Shown piece by piece: positions 9,232 through 18,476 of a stretch of 64,000 nucleotides of DNA (position 1 is its first letter; each line of letters starts with the position of its first letter). The notes below the pieces were generated by a model. That model made no database searches, was not told the origin of the DNA, and worked only from the letters and a program-made list of their open reading frames with translations. The position numbers and the translations under genes are program-made. Origin of the DNA: Prevotella histicola JCM 15637 = DNF00424 (GTDB lineage: Bacteria; Bacteroidota; Bacteroidia; Bacteroidales; Bacteroidaceae); the NCBI RefSeq assembly GCF_000613925.1, contig NZ_BAJX01000006.1, positions 119,845-183,844 of the forward strand, given 5' to 3'.

Positions 9232-9729
9232 ATGAATCAGACAAAGAAAATCCTTGCCTACTTAGGTTGTATCGCGTTTACCGTCTTGGGCGTATGGCTC
9301 CTTACCGTAGAAGACCCCACCACAAGTTATCCACTATGGACAATAAGAGTTGCTGGCATCCTCTCCATCATCTTCTTTGGTGGTGGCGGTTTGTTTATGG
9401 CTTATAAAAAGGTAAAACTTCTCATAAACCATAAGAAAGATATAGAATTTACCGATAGAGGTATCTCTATCTGCGGAGCTGAGGAAATATTATGGAACGA
9501 GATAACCGACTTCTCCCTAATACGTTTTAAAGGCAACAGGTTGATAACCATTCAGATGAAAGACCCTGAAAAGGTTATCGCAAACGAATCTTCATGGATA
9601 AAACGCAAGACTATGGAGTATAACCTCAAGACTATCAACGCCCTTTACTCCTTCCCTGCCTATATGATGGATGGGCGAGCTGAAGAAGCACTTACGCTGT
9701 GCAAGCTGAACTTGGCAAAACATAAATAA
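9232..9729 (+). CDS. STM3941-family small membrane protein
   Basis: A 165-residue protein with two N-terminal membrane segments (residues 7-25 and 36-57, the latter IRVAGILSIIFFGGGGLFMAY). A cytoplasmic-type C-terminal domain follows, with the pattern IEFTDRGISICGAEEILWNEITDF. This layout fits the STM3941 family, whose biochemical role is unknown to me. The start is 5 bases after the tex stop. It begins a run of small membrane or secreted proteins ending at 11.8 kb. Confidence 0.65.
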   Translation: MNQTKKILAYLGCIAFTVLGVWLLTVEDPTTSYPLWTIRVAGILSIIFFGGGGLFMAYKKVKLLINHKKDIEFTDRGISICGAEEILWNEITDFSLIRFKGNRLITIQMKDPEKVIANESSWIKRKTMEYNLKTINALYSFPAYMMDGRAEEALTLCKLNLAKHK

Positions 9730-9750
9730 TATAACGAATAACCCTATTCA

Positions 9751-9789
9751 AGCCCTCCTCCTTTGGGAGGAGTTGGAGGAGGGTATTGG
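9751..9789 (-). repeat. GC-rich REP-like repeat, inverted copy
   Basis: AGCCCTCCTCCTTTGGGAGG followed by AGTTGGAGGAGGG. Its reverse complement lines up with the left end of the tex repeats (CCCTCCTCCAACTCCTCC-AAAGGAGG). It lies between two small genes and could form a hairpin in the mRNA. Confidence 0.7.
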
Positions 9790-9832
9790 AGGAGAATACT
9801 CTCTTCTCCCTTTAAAATAATCAATAAAACCT

Positions 9833-10450
9833 ATGGGAATGCTTTTTGTTCTTATTTTCTGGGCAATCGTTTTTGTAGTTCTATCCCTTATATTAGGACT
9901 GATAACGTTACCTTTCTCTTACTTCCTTTGCAAAAGGCAAAGGAAGAGAAAGATGGTTCTATCATTCCTCACACCAGGAGTATTTATTGGGATATACGCT
10001 GTAAGTAGTTTTGTGTGTATGATTATCATTGCTATCATTCTTGGTTCTGACATTGGTATCGGTGATAGCTGGTCTATCCCACTAAAGAATGGTTATGAAC
10101 TTACCTCCGTTGATACACCCGAGTATGCTAACATCAATAGTAGAAACGATCCGTTGAAAGAAAACCTCATTGATGAGATTACACATATACAAGTGGTTGG
10201 AGACTCTGTCATAGGAAAAGAGGCTGATGGGAACTACTTCATCTTTAACCTACAAAATGGTGACAAAGAAGATAATCTAAACTATCAAAATTTCACAACA
10301 AAAATGAAATCAAGATCCATTACACTCGTTAATAATAATACCTACTATTGGGAACAACGCAAAGTACCCTATATAATTGCGGGCATCTTTTGCCTTCTTA
10401 TAACCATTTTAGCAATAAAAACTTTTTGGCGAATAGCTCTAATTTACTAA
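9833..10450 (+). CDS. Membrane protein of unknown function
   Basis: A 205-residue protein. Two hydrophobic segments lie at the N-terminus (residues 3-32 and 47-69), a soluble domain rich in Asp/Asn at about 75-175, and a final membrane segment (VPYIIAGIFCLLITILAI) near the C-terminus. No family is recognised. It follows the 9751 repeat and precedes another on the same strand, so the small genes here may be one transcript broken up by hairpins. Confidence 0.6.
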   Translation: MGMLFVLIFWAIVFVVLSLILGLITLPFSYFLCKRQRKRKMVLSFLTPGVFIGIYAVSSFVCMIIIAIILGSDIGIGDSWSIPLKNGYELTSVDTPEYANINSRNDPLKENLIDEITHIQVVGDSVIGKEADGNYFIFNLQNGDKEDNLNYQNFTTKMKSRSITLVNNNTYYWEQRKVPYIIAGIFCLLITILAIKTFWRIALIY

Positions 10451-10531
10451 GCTTTTATTTCACATATGTAACTTACCATTATTCCAACCAATACCCTAAG
10501 ATACATCAAAAACTACACAAAACATATCTAT

Positions 10532-10567
10532 CAAGCCCTTCTCCCTTTGTAAGGGGCTAAAGGTGAG
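10532..10567 (-). repeat. GC-rich REP-like repeat, degenerate copy
   Basis: CAAGCCCTTCTCCCTTTG followed by TAAGGGGCTAAAGGTGAG has the same layout as the 9751 copy. It overlaps the possible GTG start of the next gene at 10563, which argues for the ATG at 10578. Confidence 0.6.
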
Positions 10568-10577
10568 TATATTAGCT

Positions 10578-11045
10578 ATGCATGACATTATCAGAGGCTT
10601 TATAGGCTTAACATTGGTTCATATAGGTGCTGCACTTCGCTTCGTCTATCATCGCTTTATTATCAGAGATAATTATAGTTATCATTCCCTGATAACTGAA
10701 TCACCAGTATTTGATTGCTCCAAAGAACCATATAAGGAACAATTCAAGAAATGGAAACAGAGGCAAACTCAACGTAATCAAGCATACGATATAGAACTGA
10801 ATGAGGACCAACAACAAATACTCGAAATGTTTCTCAAAGAGGGTAGAAGTAAGAAAGAGATAATACAAGATATGATTGAAACTGGCGAATTAAAGCTAAT
10901 AGATGTTGACATTTACCCTCGTAATCCCGAATACTTTTCCAATCGTGTCCTTGATGGTATCATAGGTTTATGTTTTCTTATTATATTAGTCTTCATTATT
11001 TATTATTTAAGTCAGAAGAATATGAGTGAGAACCTATTATTTTAA
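10578..11045 (+). CDS. Small membrane protein of unknown function
   Basis: 155 residues from the ATG at 10578, preferred over the GTG at 10563 because that lies in a repeat. The N-terminal segment is partly hydrophobic (IIRGFIGLTLVHIGAALRF). A charged middle contains a Gln-rich stretch near residue 80 (LNEDQQQILEMFLKEGRSKK) that resembles a small helical motif. A strong membrane segment lies near the end (IIGLCFLIILVFIIYYL). No family is recognised. Confidence 0.5.
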   Translation: MHDIIRGFIGLTLVHIGAALRFVYHRFIIRDNYSYHSLITESPVFDCSKEPYKEQFKKWKQRQTQRNQAYDIELNEDQQQILEMFLKEGRSKKEIIQDMIETGELKLIDVDIYPRNPEYFSNRVLDGIIGLCFLIILVFIIYYLSQKNMSENLLF

Positions 11046-11061
11046 GCTTCTTTCTATATTA

Positions 11062-11766
11062 TCATTGGGTAATCTCGATCTGCGTAGCCTTATATTTTCC
11101 TTTTGGAATCCTATCTATCACCGCCTCTTTATATCCCGTAGGTAGAAGTCCACCTGGAAGCCATAGCGCATTCGCTCCGATTTCGTTACCCGACGGCATC
11201 CTCAACCTGAGTTTCTTTGGCTTGGGGATGTCAATCCTTACTAATACCCGATGTTTCCACGCACCCGCAGGGATTCCCAATTCATGTTCGATACGCGACA
11301 AGTCGCCATGACTTCTCATCAATACGCTATCCATCTCCGATTTCATCATGATAAACTGACTATTATCAGCCTTTCCGATGGAGTCGCCATGATGCCGTTC
11401 TAACAATTCTTTTGAAACAATACATGATGCGCCTGCCTTAAAATTCTTCAGATGCCGCCTTATATATCTTCGTCTCAAATAGGTTTCGGGTGCTGGTCGT
11501 TTACCTTTAGGAATACTCAGTATGACTTTTCTCGACATTCCCTTGCGAAAGTATTTATCAATAAGGCTTATAGTATCAGCATAATAAGAAGCTTTAATCT
11601 GCTTATCAACCTTTTTCCCAAAATTATCTGATAGCAAAGAATCGCACACCCTCAGACACTTTGTGGTGTCATTTATCGGTGCATATTGTGCATGTACAGC
11701 TTGCCCTATTCCCACAAAGAACAGTAGAATTGGCAAAATGCACCTGAACAGCCTTTTATTATTCAT
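11062..11766 (-). CDS. Secreted protein with a possible polymorphic-toxin-like C-terminal domain
   Basis: 234 residues from the ATG at 11766, where a signal peptide begins (LFRCILPILLFFVGIGQAVHAQ). The upstream ATG at 11805 would add charged residues before it. The middle is basic. The last 75 residues (LGIPAGAWKHRVLVRIDIP, then LRMPSGNEIGANALWLPGG and EAVIDRIPKG) recall, from memory only, the C-terminal effector domains of Rhs-like polymorphic toxins. No profile search was possible. It is convergent with the small membrane genes, and it is unknown whether any of them is a partner. Confidence 0.5.
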   Translation of the reverse strand: MNNKRLFRCILPILLFFVGIGQAVHAQYAPINDTTKCLRVCDSLLSDNFGKKVDKQIKASYYADTISLIDKYFRKGMSRKVILSIPKGKRPAPETYLRRRYIRRHLKNFKAGASCIVSKELLERHHGDSIGKADNSQFIMMKSEMDSVLMRSHGDLSRIEHELGIPAGAWKHRVLVRIDIPKPKKLRLRMPSGNEIGANALWLPGGLLPTGYKEAVIDRIPKGKYKATQIEITQ

Positions 11767-12108
11767 GCTTACACAATTAATTTTAATTCTACAAGTTGGT
11801 ATCATTACTTACCTTTTTGCATATACTCCTGCAAATTTAATGGATTATTCTGGTAATACAAAAGATAAAAAGACAAGAAAGTCATCAATAATTGGCTTCA
11901 CCTCACACTCTCTCCACTTGGGGGCACCGTGAGATATCCCTATGGGATAGGGGGGCTTTCATTCATTCCTAAAAATGTTTCGCCACTTATTCTCTATTGT
12001 AGAGTAGTAGAGTGAGGTAAAGGTGGCTGCTAAAAAAAGCTGCCACCCTTTCAGGCGACAGCTTCCATTCCGTTATAACGAGTGCCCACGTACGTGAGCG
12101 TCATTAAT
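11767..12108. other. Intergenic region between the secreted protein and rplT
   Basis: No gene is seen. A C/G-rich segment at 11898-11960 (CTCTCCACTTGGGGGCACC, then GGGATAGGGGGGCT) may be a degenerate REP copy. A hairpin GGTGGC (12022-12027) with GCCACC (12042-12047) has its A-run in the loop and may contribute to ending the rplT transcript, though it is not a classical terminator. Confidence 0.45.
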
Positions 12109-12453
12109 TTACTTTACCTTGTCAACAATAGCCTTGAAAGCTTCCTGATTGTTAACAGCGAGGTCAGCGAGCACCTTACGGTTGATCTCGATACCAGCTT
12201 TGTGCAACGCACCCATCAATTGGCTGTAGCTCATATCATAAAGACGAGCAGCAGCGTTGATACGCTGAATCCACAATGCGCGGAAGTTACGCTTCTTGTT
12301 ACGGCGGTCACGATAAGCATAAGTCAAACCCTTCTCGTAGGTATTCTTTGCTACCGTCCAAACATTTTTACGGGCACCATAGTAACCCTTAGTCTGCTTC
12401 AGAATTCTTGTTCTCTTTGCTTTTGAAGCAACATGATTGACTGATCTTGGCAT
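12109..12453 (-). CDS. rplT: 50S ribosomal protein L20
   Basis: A 114-residue protein of standard length, highly basic, with the family start [19 protein letters not shown] and conserved [11 protein letters not shown]. It binds 23S rRNA early in large-subunit assembly. It is the third gene of the infC-rpmI-rplT operon, 36 bases after rpmI. In many bacteria L20 represses this operon; no clear control structure is visible here. Confidence 0.97.
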   Translation of the reverse strand: MPRSVNHVASKAKRTRILKQTKGYYGARKNVWTVAKNTYEKGLTYAYRDRRNKKRNFRALWIQRINAAARLYDMSYSQLMGALHKAGIEINRKVLADLAVNNQEAFKAIVDKVK

Positions 12454-12489
12454 AGTTTTTCTTTCCTTTTAATTTGTTTGACTAATGAA

Positions 12490-12687
12490 TTAACGGAGAT
12501 TGAGCAAGTCGCGTACCTGCTTCAAGTTTGTACCATCCACGAGCGTCTGGTGAACAAGATTTCTCTTCTGTTTCTTTGTCTTCTTAGTCAGAATGTGACT
12601 GTGGTAAGCGTGATGACGTTTGATCTTACCAGTACCGGTGAACGTGAATCTCTTCTTTGCGCCGGAATTTGTCTTCTGTTTTGGCAT
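12490..12687 (-). CDS. rpmI: 50S ribosomal protein L35
   Basis: A 65-residue basic protein with the family signature [20 protein letters not shown], then [19 protein letters not shown]. It is a component of the large ribosomal subunit. It lies between infC and rplT, as in most bacteria. Confidence 0.97.
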   Translation of the reverse strand: MPKQKTNSGAKKRFTFTGTGKIKRHHAYHSHILTKKTKKQKRNLVHQTLVDGTNLKQVRDLLNLR

Positions 12688-12794
12688 TTTTGTAAAATTT
12701 AAAATTGTTATTTATATTCATCTGTGGCAACGTATATACCAGGACGTTACGCACAGGTTGCCCATATTGTGTCCTTTCAGACAATCAATGGACG

Positions 12795-13475
12795 TTAGTC
12801 AATATTCAACTTCTTTAATGCATCAGCACCATTCTTAGCATTAGCAAACAAGCCACCGTCAGACTTTGTTTCTTCTGCTGCAGCATCAGCGGCTACTTTT
12901 GCGCCAGCCTCAGCCTCCTCTCGATCACGCTTCTGCTGACTTTTCTTTGCAACGCCAGCCTTCTTTGGTGCAAGATAGAGGAACATCTTTTTCCCTTCAA
13001 GCTTTGGTAGTTGTTCAACCTTAGCAAGCTCTTCGAGGTCGTTGGCAAAACGAAGTAATAATACTTCTCCCTGTTCTTTGAAGAGGATAGAACGACCGCG
13101 GAAGAATACGTATGCACGAACCTTATTGCCAGCATTAAGGAATTCCTGAGCATGTTTGAGCTTGAAATTGTAGTCGTGTTCATCAGTCTGAGGCCCAAAG
13201 CGAATCTCCTTCACTTCTTGCTTCACCTGCTTCTGTTTCATCTCCTTTTGATGCTTCTTTTGCTGGTAGAGGAATTTAGAATAGTCGATGATACGACAAA
13301 CTGGTGGTTGTGCATTCGGAGAAATCTCCACAAGATCAACTCCTTCTTGATGGGCTAAGTCCAATGCCTTACGTGTAGGCATCACCTCTGCTCCATTGTC
13401 ACTTACCACTCGAACTTCCCGAACGCGAATTTGCTCATTCACGCGGTACTTCATTTTCATTTTGTCATTCTTCAT
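12795..13475 (-). CDS. infC: Translation initiation factor IF-3
   Basis: 226 residues; IF-3 keeps 30S subunits free and checks start-codon pairing. The N-terminal domain starts [15 protein letters not shown], with [19 protein letters not shown] and the linker helix rich in Lys/Gln. The C-terminal domain covers about residues 85-175. A tail of about 45 residues rich in Ala, Glu and Lys follows, longer than in Escherichia coli but common in Bacteroidota. The ATG at 13475 is used rather than the AUU start typical of enterobacteria. Transcribed with rpmI and rplT from the promoter at 13513. Confidence 0.96.
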   Translation of the reverse strand: MKNDKMKMKYRVNEQIRVREVRVVSDNGAEVMPTRKALDLAHQEGVDLVEISPNAQPPVCRIIDYSKFLYQQKKHQKEMKQKQVKQEVKEIRFGPQTDEHDYNFKLKHAQEFLNAGNKVRAYVFFRGRSILFKEQGEVLLLRFANDLEELAKVEQLPKLEGKKMFLYLAPKKAGVAKKSQQKRDREEAEAGAKVAADAAAEETKSDGGLFANAKNGADALKKLNID

Positions 13476-13512
13476 TCAACTATTTTAATTGTCTAATTTT
13501 GCTAAACGGGTG

Positions 13513-13544
13513 CAAAGTTACTATTTTTCAAGTGATTAACCAAA
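13513..13544 (-). promoter_or_regulatory. Promoter of the infC-rpmI-rplT operon
   Basis: On the minus strand, TTTG (13541-13544) and TAACTTTG (13513-13520) are separated by exactly 20 bases, a near-perfect Bacteroidota housekeeping promoter. The -7 box is 37 bases from the infC start. Confidence 0.85.
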
Positions 13545-13700
13545 CATTTCGTGTATTTTTTTATAATATAATGACATGCTCTTTTAGTAGCTTTACCGAT
13601 GATTAAATTAATATTGTCTCTGATAGTTTAGCAGGCATTTATATGCTTGGATTTTGAGTTTAGACCTTTTTTGTTAAAGTTTGTTATAGTTATAGTAGGT

Positions 13701-13742
13701 AAAGAGGCAAGGCAACTTTAAAGAAAGTTGCCTTGCCTCTTT
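13701..13742 (-). terminator. Terminator-like hairpin after rpe
   Basis: A perfect 19-bp stem (13701-13719 with 13724-13742) with a 4-base loop; the arms contain GAGGCAAGGCAACTTT. It lies 26 bases beyond the rpe stop on the minus strand. The T run after the stem is short, as in many terminators of this phylum. Confidence 0.8.
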
Positions 13743-13768
13743 AGTGTGTAGTTTCTTTAAGATATCTT

Positions 13769-14428
13769 CTACAATGTCTCTAACTCTTTTAGTGAGTGTA
13801 TCGTTGCTTTAGGGTCAGCTGCTTTGAAAACATAACTACCACTTACCAGAATATTTACTCCTGCTTTGACAAGTCTTGGAGCTGTATCTGCCTGTACACC
13901 TCCATCAACTTCGATGAGTGCTTTACTATTTTCTCTATTGATCAGCTGCCGTAGCCGTTCAACCTTTTTAATTGTACTTTCAATAAACTTCTGTCCTCCA
14001 AATCCAGGATTAACGCTCATTAATTGTACGATATCAATGTCGCCTATTATATCTTCAAGCACATTAACCGGGGTTGATGGGTTTAGGGTTACTCCAGCTT
14101 TCATCCCTGCACTGCGAATAGCTTGTAATGTACGATGAAGATGAATACATGCTTCGTAGTGTACATTCATGATTGCTGCACCAGAATCAGCTGTCTGTTG
14201 GATATAATTCTCTGGGTGCACAATCATGAAGTGTACATCCATAGGTTTTTTGCATACTTTTCCTACAGCGTTTAGGATAGGGAATCCAAATGAAATGTTC
14301 GGTACGAAGACACCGTCCATAACATCCATATGAAGCCAGTCTGCTTCACTTTCATTAATCATTTCAATCTCTTTGTCTAGGTGTAGGAAGTTTGCAGAGA
14401 GTAGGGAAGGGGATATTATTGTTTTCAT
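13769..14428 (-). CDS. rpe: Ribulose-phosphate 3-epimerase
   Basis: 219 residues, a TIM-barrel enzyme of the pentose phosphate pathway that interconverts ribulose 5-phosphate and xylulose 5-phosphate. Conserved elements visible are ISPSLLSANFLHL, the metal/catalytic loop LHMDVMDGVFVPNISFG, the MIVHPE segment with its His, LMSVNPGFGGQKFI and the phosphate-binding end IEVDGGVQ...LVSGSYVF. Length is standard. It stands alone with its own terminator. Confidence 0.97.
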   Translation of the reverse strand: MKTIISPSLLSANFLHLDKEIEMINESEADWLHMDVMDGVFVPNISFGFPILNAVGKVCKKPMDVHFMIVHPENYIQQTADSGAAIMNVHYEACIHLHRTLQAIRSAGMKAGVTLNPSTPVNVLEDIIGDIDIVQLMSVNPGFGGQKFIESTIKKVERLRQLINRENSKALIEVDGGVQADTAPRLVKAGVNILVSGSYVFKAADPKATIHSLKELETL

Positions 14429-14654
14429 ATTTTAATTTAAGCAAAACGATTCTACCTTCCCGTTTATTTTTATAGCACGGTAAGTATAAGCTATCTGCCG
14501 AATGATATTTAGAGTTTTCTCAGACGGCTTCAATTCTTCTGAAGTAAATAATTTGACCATAAGCTCCATGTTAATGTTAATTTGAGGGTTTATATGTCTT
14601 TTAACGTATTGGTAACATATATTATTATATTTTCTTAGAATATTATTTTTTCAG

Positions 14655-14662
14655 TATCTTTG
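14655..14662 (+). promoter_or_regulatory. trpF -7 promoter element
   Basis: TATCTTTG, followed by C, matches the Bacteroidota -7 consensus 33 bases before the trpF ATG at 14696. No clear TTTG box is seen upstream. Confidence 0.6.
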
Positions 14663-14695
14663 CATCATGAAAGTAATCTGATAGATGATAAAGTT

Positions 14696-15364
14696 ATGAT
14701 AATAAAGGTTTGTGGTATGCGTGATGCTGTGAATATCCAGAAGGTTTCACAGTTAGGAGTTGATTGGATTGGATTAAATTTCTGTCCAGGTAGTCCGCAA
14801 TATGTGCGTCAGATCTCCTCTAATGCAGGGATTATTCCTGATTATGGTAGTCTTGATAATGTATATACAAAGGATAACACTTCACAAATATCGCATCAAA
14901 AGCCGTTGTTATGTGGTATCTTTGCAGATGATATGCCTCAGAATATCGTGACACGTGTAGTTAATTTCCATTTAGATATCGTACAGTTGGATGGTGAAGA
15001 GAGTCCTGTAATGATAGATAATCTTCGAAAAACTTTAGATCCCGATATCCATGCAGGAATAAAGATTATGAAGTCCTTCACAGTTTCTTCCCAAGATGAT
15101 TTGAAGATATGTAAGGAGTATGTGGAACATACTGATTACTTTCTTTTCAAGCTGGAGACCCTGTTTGATAAATCTTTATTCAGTGAATATAAGGAGGATG
15201 TACCCTTTTTGCTTTCTGACAATGCGATTACAACTGAAGCAGAAAGCATTAAGTCTTTATCTTGTCCACAGTTTCTTGGTGTTAGCATTGATTGTGGTTT
15301 TGATACAGAGTCAGGCTTAAAGGATGTTGAGTCTTTAAAGCGTTTCTTAGAGAAACTACATTAA
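14696..15364 (+). CDS. trpF: Phosphoribosylanthranilate isomerase
   Basis: 222 residues, step three of tryptophan synthesis from chorismate. The family start IIKVCGMRD carries the catalytic Cys. It is followed by GVDWIGLNFCPGSPQYV, LLCGIFADDMP, DIVQLDGEES (catalytic Asp) and the phosphate loop near FLGVSIDCGFDTESG. The ATG at 14696 puts the catalytic Cys at residue 6, as usual; the longer reading from 14660 adds unrelated residues. A glutamine amidotransferase gene follows after 15 bases. No other trp gene is in the window. Confidence 0.93.
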   Translation: MIIKVCGMRDAVNIQKVSQLGVDWIGLNFCPGSPQYVRQISSNAGIIPDYGSLDNVYTKDNTSQISHQKPLLCGIFADDMPQNIVTRVVNFHLDIVQLDGEESPVMIDNLRKTLDPDIHAGIKIMKSFTVSSQDDLKICKEYVEHTDYFLFKLETLFDKSLFSEYKEDVPFLLSDNAITTEAESIKSLSCPQFLGVSIDCGFDTESGLKDVESLKRFLEKLH

Positions 15365-15379
15365 TAGGTAAGGATAAGA

Positions 15380-15955
15380 ATGATTTTAAAGAATAAATGT
15401 GTCCTCATAGATAACTATGACTCATTCACTTATAATTTGGTGCATCTTCTGAAGGAACTGGGAGCGGAAGTCACAGTTCTTCACAATGACCAGTTTACAC
15501 TTGATGAGATAGAAGAGTATGACAAAATCATTTTAAGCCCAGGTCCCGGCTTACCTTCTGATGCAGGCTTACTATTAGATGTTATTCGTTATTATGCGGG
15601 GAAGAAACTGATCTTGGGTGTTTGCTTGGGACATCAAGCTATTGCTGAAGTGTTTGGTGGACAGTTGGAAAACCTTTCTGATGTTTTTCATGGTATTGCT
15701 ACCGAAGGGATACAACTCGTTCCGACACCCTTGTTTACAGGTTTACCAGACTCTTTTCCTGTGGGAAGATATCACAGTTGGGTTGTGTCCAAGGAGTCTT
15801 TCCCTTCCTGTCTTGAGATAATAGTTGAGAATCGAGACGGCTTAATAATGGCTCTTCGTCATCGTACTTATAATATATATGGTATACAATTCCACCCAGA
15901 GAGTATATTAACTCCTGATGGAAAAAAGATTCTGTTAAACTGGTTAAAGCTTTGA
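15380..15955 (+). CDS. Anthranilate/aminodeoxychorismate synthase glutamine amidotransferase subunit
   Basis: 191 residues, a class I glutamine amidotransferase that supplies ammonia to a chorismate-using partner. VLIDNYDSFTYNLV is the family start, the nucleophile is in LGVCLGHQAIAE, the oxyanion region is ILSPGPGLPSDAG, and the catalytic His/Glu are in GIQFHPESILT. TrpG and PabA cannot be separated from sequence alone. The trpF neighbour favours anthranilate, but no trpE or trpD is nearby. Confidence 0.9.
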   Translation: MILKNKCVLIDNYDSFTYNLVHLLKELGAEVTVLHNDQFTLDEIEEYDKIILSPGPGLPSDAGLLLDVIRYYAGKKLILGVCLGHQAIAEVFGGQLENLSDVFHGIATEGIQLVPTPLFTGLPDSFPVGRYHSWVVSKESFPSCLEIIVENRDGLIMALRHRTYNIYGIQFHPESILTPDGKKILLNWLKL

Positions 15956-16040
15956 GGTATATAAAAGACATTGAGAGGAGAGGGCTTATCAGTTAGATTA
16001 TGTAGTCTTCTCAAACAAAATTCATTACTTTGCAAACACT

Positions 16041-16612
16041 ATGGCTGAAGCTACACGATACGCAGATGAGATTGTTGATGACGGATTCCCTTGGTATGCT
16101 ATCCGTCTCTTCACTACCCGGCAAGGTGAGGTGAAGAGTTATTTCGAAGAGCAGGGGTTCGAGTGCTTTATCCCTATGCAATATGTTGGGGCAGAGGGGC
16201 ATGACGGTAGGACTCATCGTACCTTACGACCTGTTGTTAATAATCTTATATTTGTTAAGCAGTCGGACGAAGAAACAACCTTCCGGCGTGTTGTTCAGCA
16301 AGCCGATTATAAGATTAGTGTTCTTCGAAAGGCTAAAGATTCCCGGGAATATAGCCTTATCCCTCATCGTCAGATGTATGAATTTCGGTTGATGTGTAAC
16401 CCTGAGGTCACCATGAGAAAGTTCTTGTCAATAGAGCAGGCGCAACTGAAAGCTGGGGAAGAGGTTTATGTGAAGTTTGGTCCATTTAAAGGATTATCCG
16501 GCCGTTTGGTTCGTTCGAGTAAGAAGTATTATCTCCTTAAAGAGGTCCAGGCCTGGGTATTATGCTGAAAGTCTCTCGTTGGTGTTGTGTCCCTATTGAA
16601 AAGAAAGAATGA
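16041..16612 (+). pseudogene. UpxY-family NusG-like antiterminator, frameshifted near the 3' end
   Basis: UpxY proteins are NusG paralogues that allow read-through of long leaders of surface-polysaccharide operons. The NusG-like N-terminal domain starts FPWYAIRLFTTRQGEVKSYF, and the KOW segment is EEVYVKFGPFKGLSGRLVR (about residues 140-160). The frame stops at 16568 after LKEVQAWVLC. The next frame continues GLGIMLKVSRWCCVPIEKKE to 16612, as in relatives from memory, so one base appears to be missing around 16547 (CC instead of CCC). This is either a read error or a real truncation. It is an orphan, 11 kb from the polysaccharide locus. Confidence 0.75.
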
Positions 16613-16811
16613 TAATTGCCTAAAGTCATCAGAAACATTTCATCCTTTGGGAATATGTTTACGAGCTGTTTGTAAAAAGCTTAAGAGCTTTTAGCGGAAT
16701 GGTTTATTGTTTTTTCGTGGTTTATTAAACACTCGTTGAGTAAGGCTAGACTTCTTCTCCAAAATATTTTGTTTGTTGTGTTCTTAAGTACCTGATGTTG
16801 GAAGATAAGAA

Positions 16812-16883
16812 AATAGCAACTGGTGCCTTCATTCTCTTGGAGTTTTAACTATACAGAGAGATGTGGAAGCACCAGTTGCTATT
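16812..16883. terminator. Long-stem hairpin with 42-base loop between upxY and prfC
   Basis: AATAGCAACTGGTGC (16812-16826) and GCACCAGTTGCTATT (16869-16883) pair over 15 bp around a 42-base loop. It lies between convergent genes, 10 bases beyond the prfC stop. On the minus strand TTTTCTTATC follows, so it may terminate prfC. The large loop is unusual. Confidence 0.55.
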
Positions 16884-16892
16884 ATTTTCTGT

Positions 16893-18461
16893 TTAAAATT
16901 CGCTTGTAAAGTGGAAACGAATGTGCTCAAAGTCTTGTTGTGCCATACTTAGAACATAACTTGAATCAGCAAGGAATACGTCACGTCCTTCGTTATCTTT
17001 TGCCATGTACTGGTATTTGCGCTTCTTGAAATTCTCTAATTCAGCCTCATCATCGGCTTCAATCCAGCAAGCTTTATAGAGGTGTACTGGCTCCCAACGA
17101 CATTTAGCATTGTATTCATGCTCCAGTCGATACTGTATAACCTCAAACTGAAGCTGTCCAACGGTTCCAACGATACGGCGATTATTGAATTGATTGACAA
17201 ATGACTGTGCCACACCTTCGTTCATTAACTGCTCAATACCCTTGAGGAACTGTTTAGACTTCATTGGGTCATCGTTCTCAATATACTTGAAAAGCTCTGG
17301 CGAGAAACTTGGCAGACCACGGAAATGAATTTTCTCACCTTCAGTGAGTGTATCACCGATCTTGAATACTCCACCGCTATCTGGTAGACCTACGATGTCC
17401 CCAGGGTAAGCCTCTTCAACGGTACTCTTGCGTTGAGCCATAAACTGAGTAGGAGAGGAGAAACGCATGGTCTTGTCATTACGCACGTGAAGATAAGGCT
17501 GGTTACGTTGGAATTTTCCTGAACATACCTTACAGAAAGCAATACAACTGCGGTGGTTCGGGTCAATATTAGCTGTGATTTTGAAGATAAATCCGGTGAA
17601 CTTTGGTTCTGTTGGGTCAACAATCCTTTCTTCAGCCTTGGTTGGGCGTGGACTAGGAGCAATCTCAACGAAACAGTTTAACAGTTCTTGTACTCCAAAA
17701 TTGTTCAGTGCTGAACCAAAGAATACTGGTGCAACCTCTGCATGGCGATAGGTTTCAACATCAAATTCAGGATATACTCCATTGACAAGTTCAAGATCAT
17801 TGCGCAGATGTTCAGCAAAGTCAACTCCAACATGTTCGTCTAACTCATTAGAGTTGATGTCAACTTCCATCTTTTCAGTAACACGTTGTTTGTTTGGAGT
17901 GAAAAGGTTCAGTTGTTGTTCGTAAATGTTGTATACACCTTTGAATCTCTGTCCTTGCCCAATAGGCCAAGACAATGGGCGTACCTTGATTTTCAGTTCT
18001 TCTTCCAACTCATCCAGAACATCAAACGGATCACGGCCTTCACGGTCCATCTTGTTGATAAAGATGATTACAGGAGTATTGCGCATACGGCAGACTTCCA
18101 TCAGTTTGCGTGTCTGCGCCTCTACACCTTTGGCTGAATCGACGACAATAATAGCGGAGTCAACTGCTGTCAGCGTGCGGTAAGTGTCTTCGGCAAAGTC
18201 TTGGTGACCAGGAGTATCGAGGATATTTACCTTGTAGTCCTTATAATCGAACTCCATCACAGATGTTGACACAGAGATTCCACGTTGTTTCTCTATATCC
18301 ATCCAGTCTGATGTCGCCGTTTTGCGTATTTTGTTGCTTTTCACTGCCCCCGCAACCTGTATCTGTCCACCGAAGAGGAGGAACTTCTCTGTCAGTGTTG
18401 TCTTACCAGCATCAGGGTGAGATATAATGGCGAACGTTCGCCTGCGTTCTATTTCGTTCAT
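16893..18461 (-). CDS. prfC: Peptide chain release factor 3
   Basis: 522 residues, the GTPase that removes RF1/RF2 from the ribosome after termination. GTP-binding motifs are [13 protein letters not shown] (residues 15-27), DTPGHQDF, and [13 protein letters not shown]. The RF3-specific segment [12 protein letters not shown] follows G1. Length matches the family. It is the last gene of a four-gene minus-strand cluster (LysE, DUF4924, rmlD, prfC), 15 bases after rmlD. Confidence 0.97.
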   Translation of the reverse strand: MNEIERRRTFAIISHPDAGKTTLTEKFLLFGGQIQVAGAVKSNKIRKTATSDWMDIEKQRGISVSTSVMEFDYKDYKVNILDTPGHQDFAEDTYRTLTAVDSAIIVVDSAKGVEAQTRKLMEVCRMRNTPVIIFINKMDREGRDPFDVLDELEEELKIKVRPLSWPIGQGQRFKGVYNIYEQQLNLFTPNKQRVTEKMEVDINSNELDEHVGVDFAEHLRNDLELVNGVYPEFDVETYRHAEVAPVFFGSALNNFGVQELLNCFVEIAPSPRPTKAEERIVDPTEPKFTGFIFKITANIDPNHRSCIAFCKVCSGKFQRNQPYLHVRNDKTMRFSSPTQFMAQRKSTVEEAYPGDIVGLPDSGGVFKIGDTLTEGEKIHFRGLPSFSPELFKYIENDDPMKSKQFLKGIEQLMNEGVAQSFVNQFNNRRIVGTVGQLQFEVIQYRLEHEYNAKCRWEPVHLYKACWIEADDEAELENFKKRKYQYMAKDNEGRDVFLADSSYVLSMAQQDFEHIRFHFTSEF

Positions 18462-18476
18462 TTATTTTGTGTGTTA

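Noticed and set aside
11898..11960. Another REP copy next to the secreted protein gene
   Set aside because: It is C/G-rich, but the order of hairpin ends does not match the tex repeats well enough to call it.
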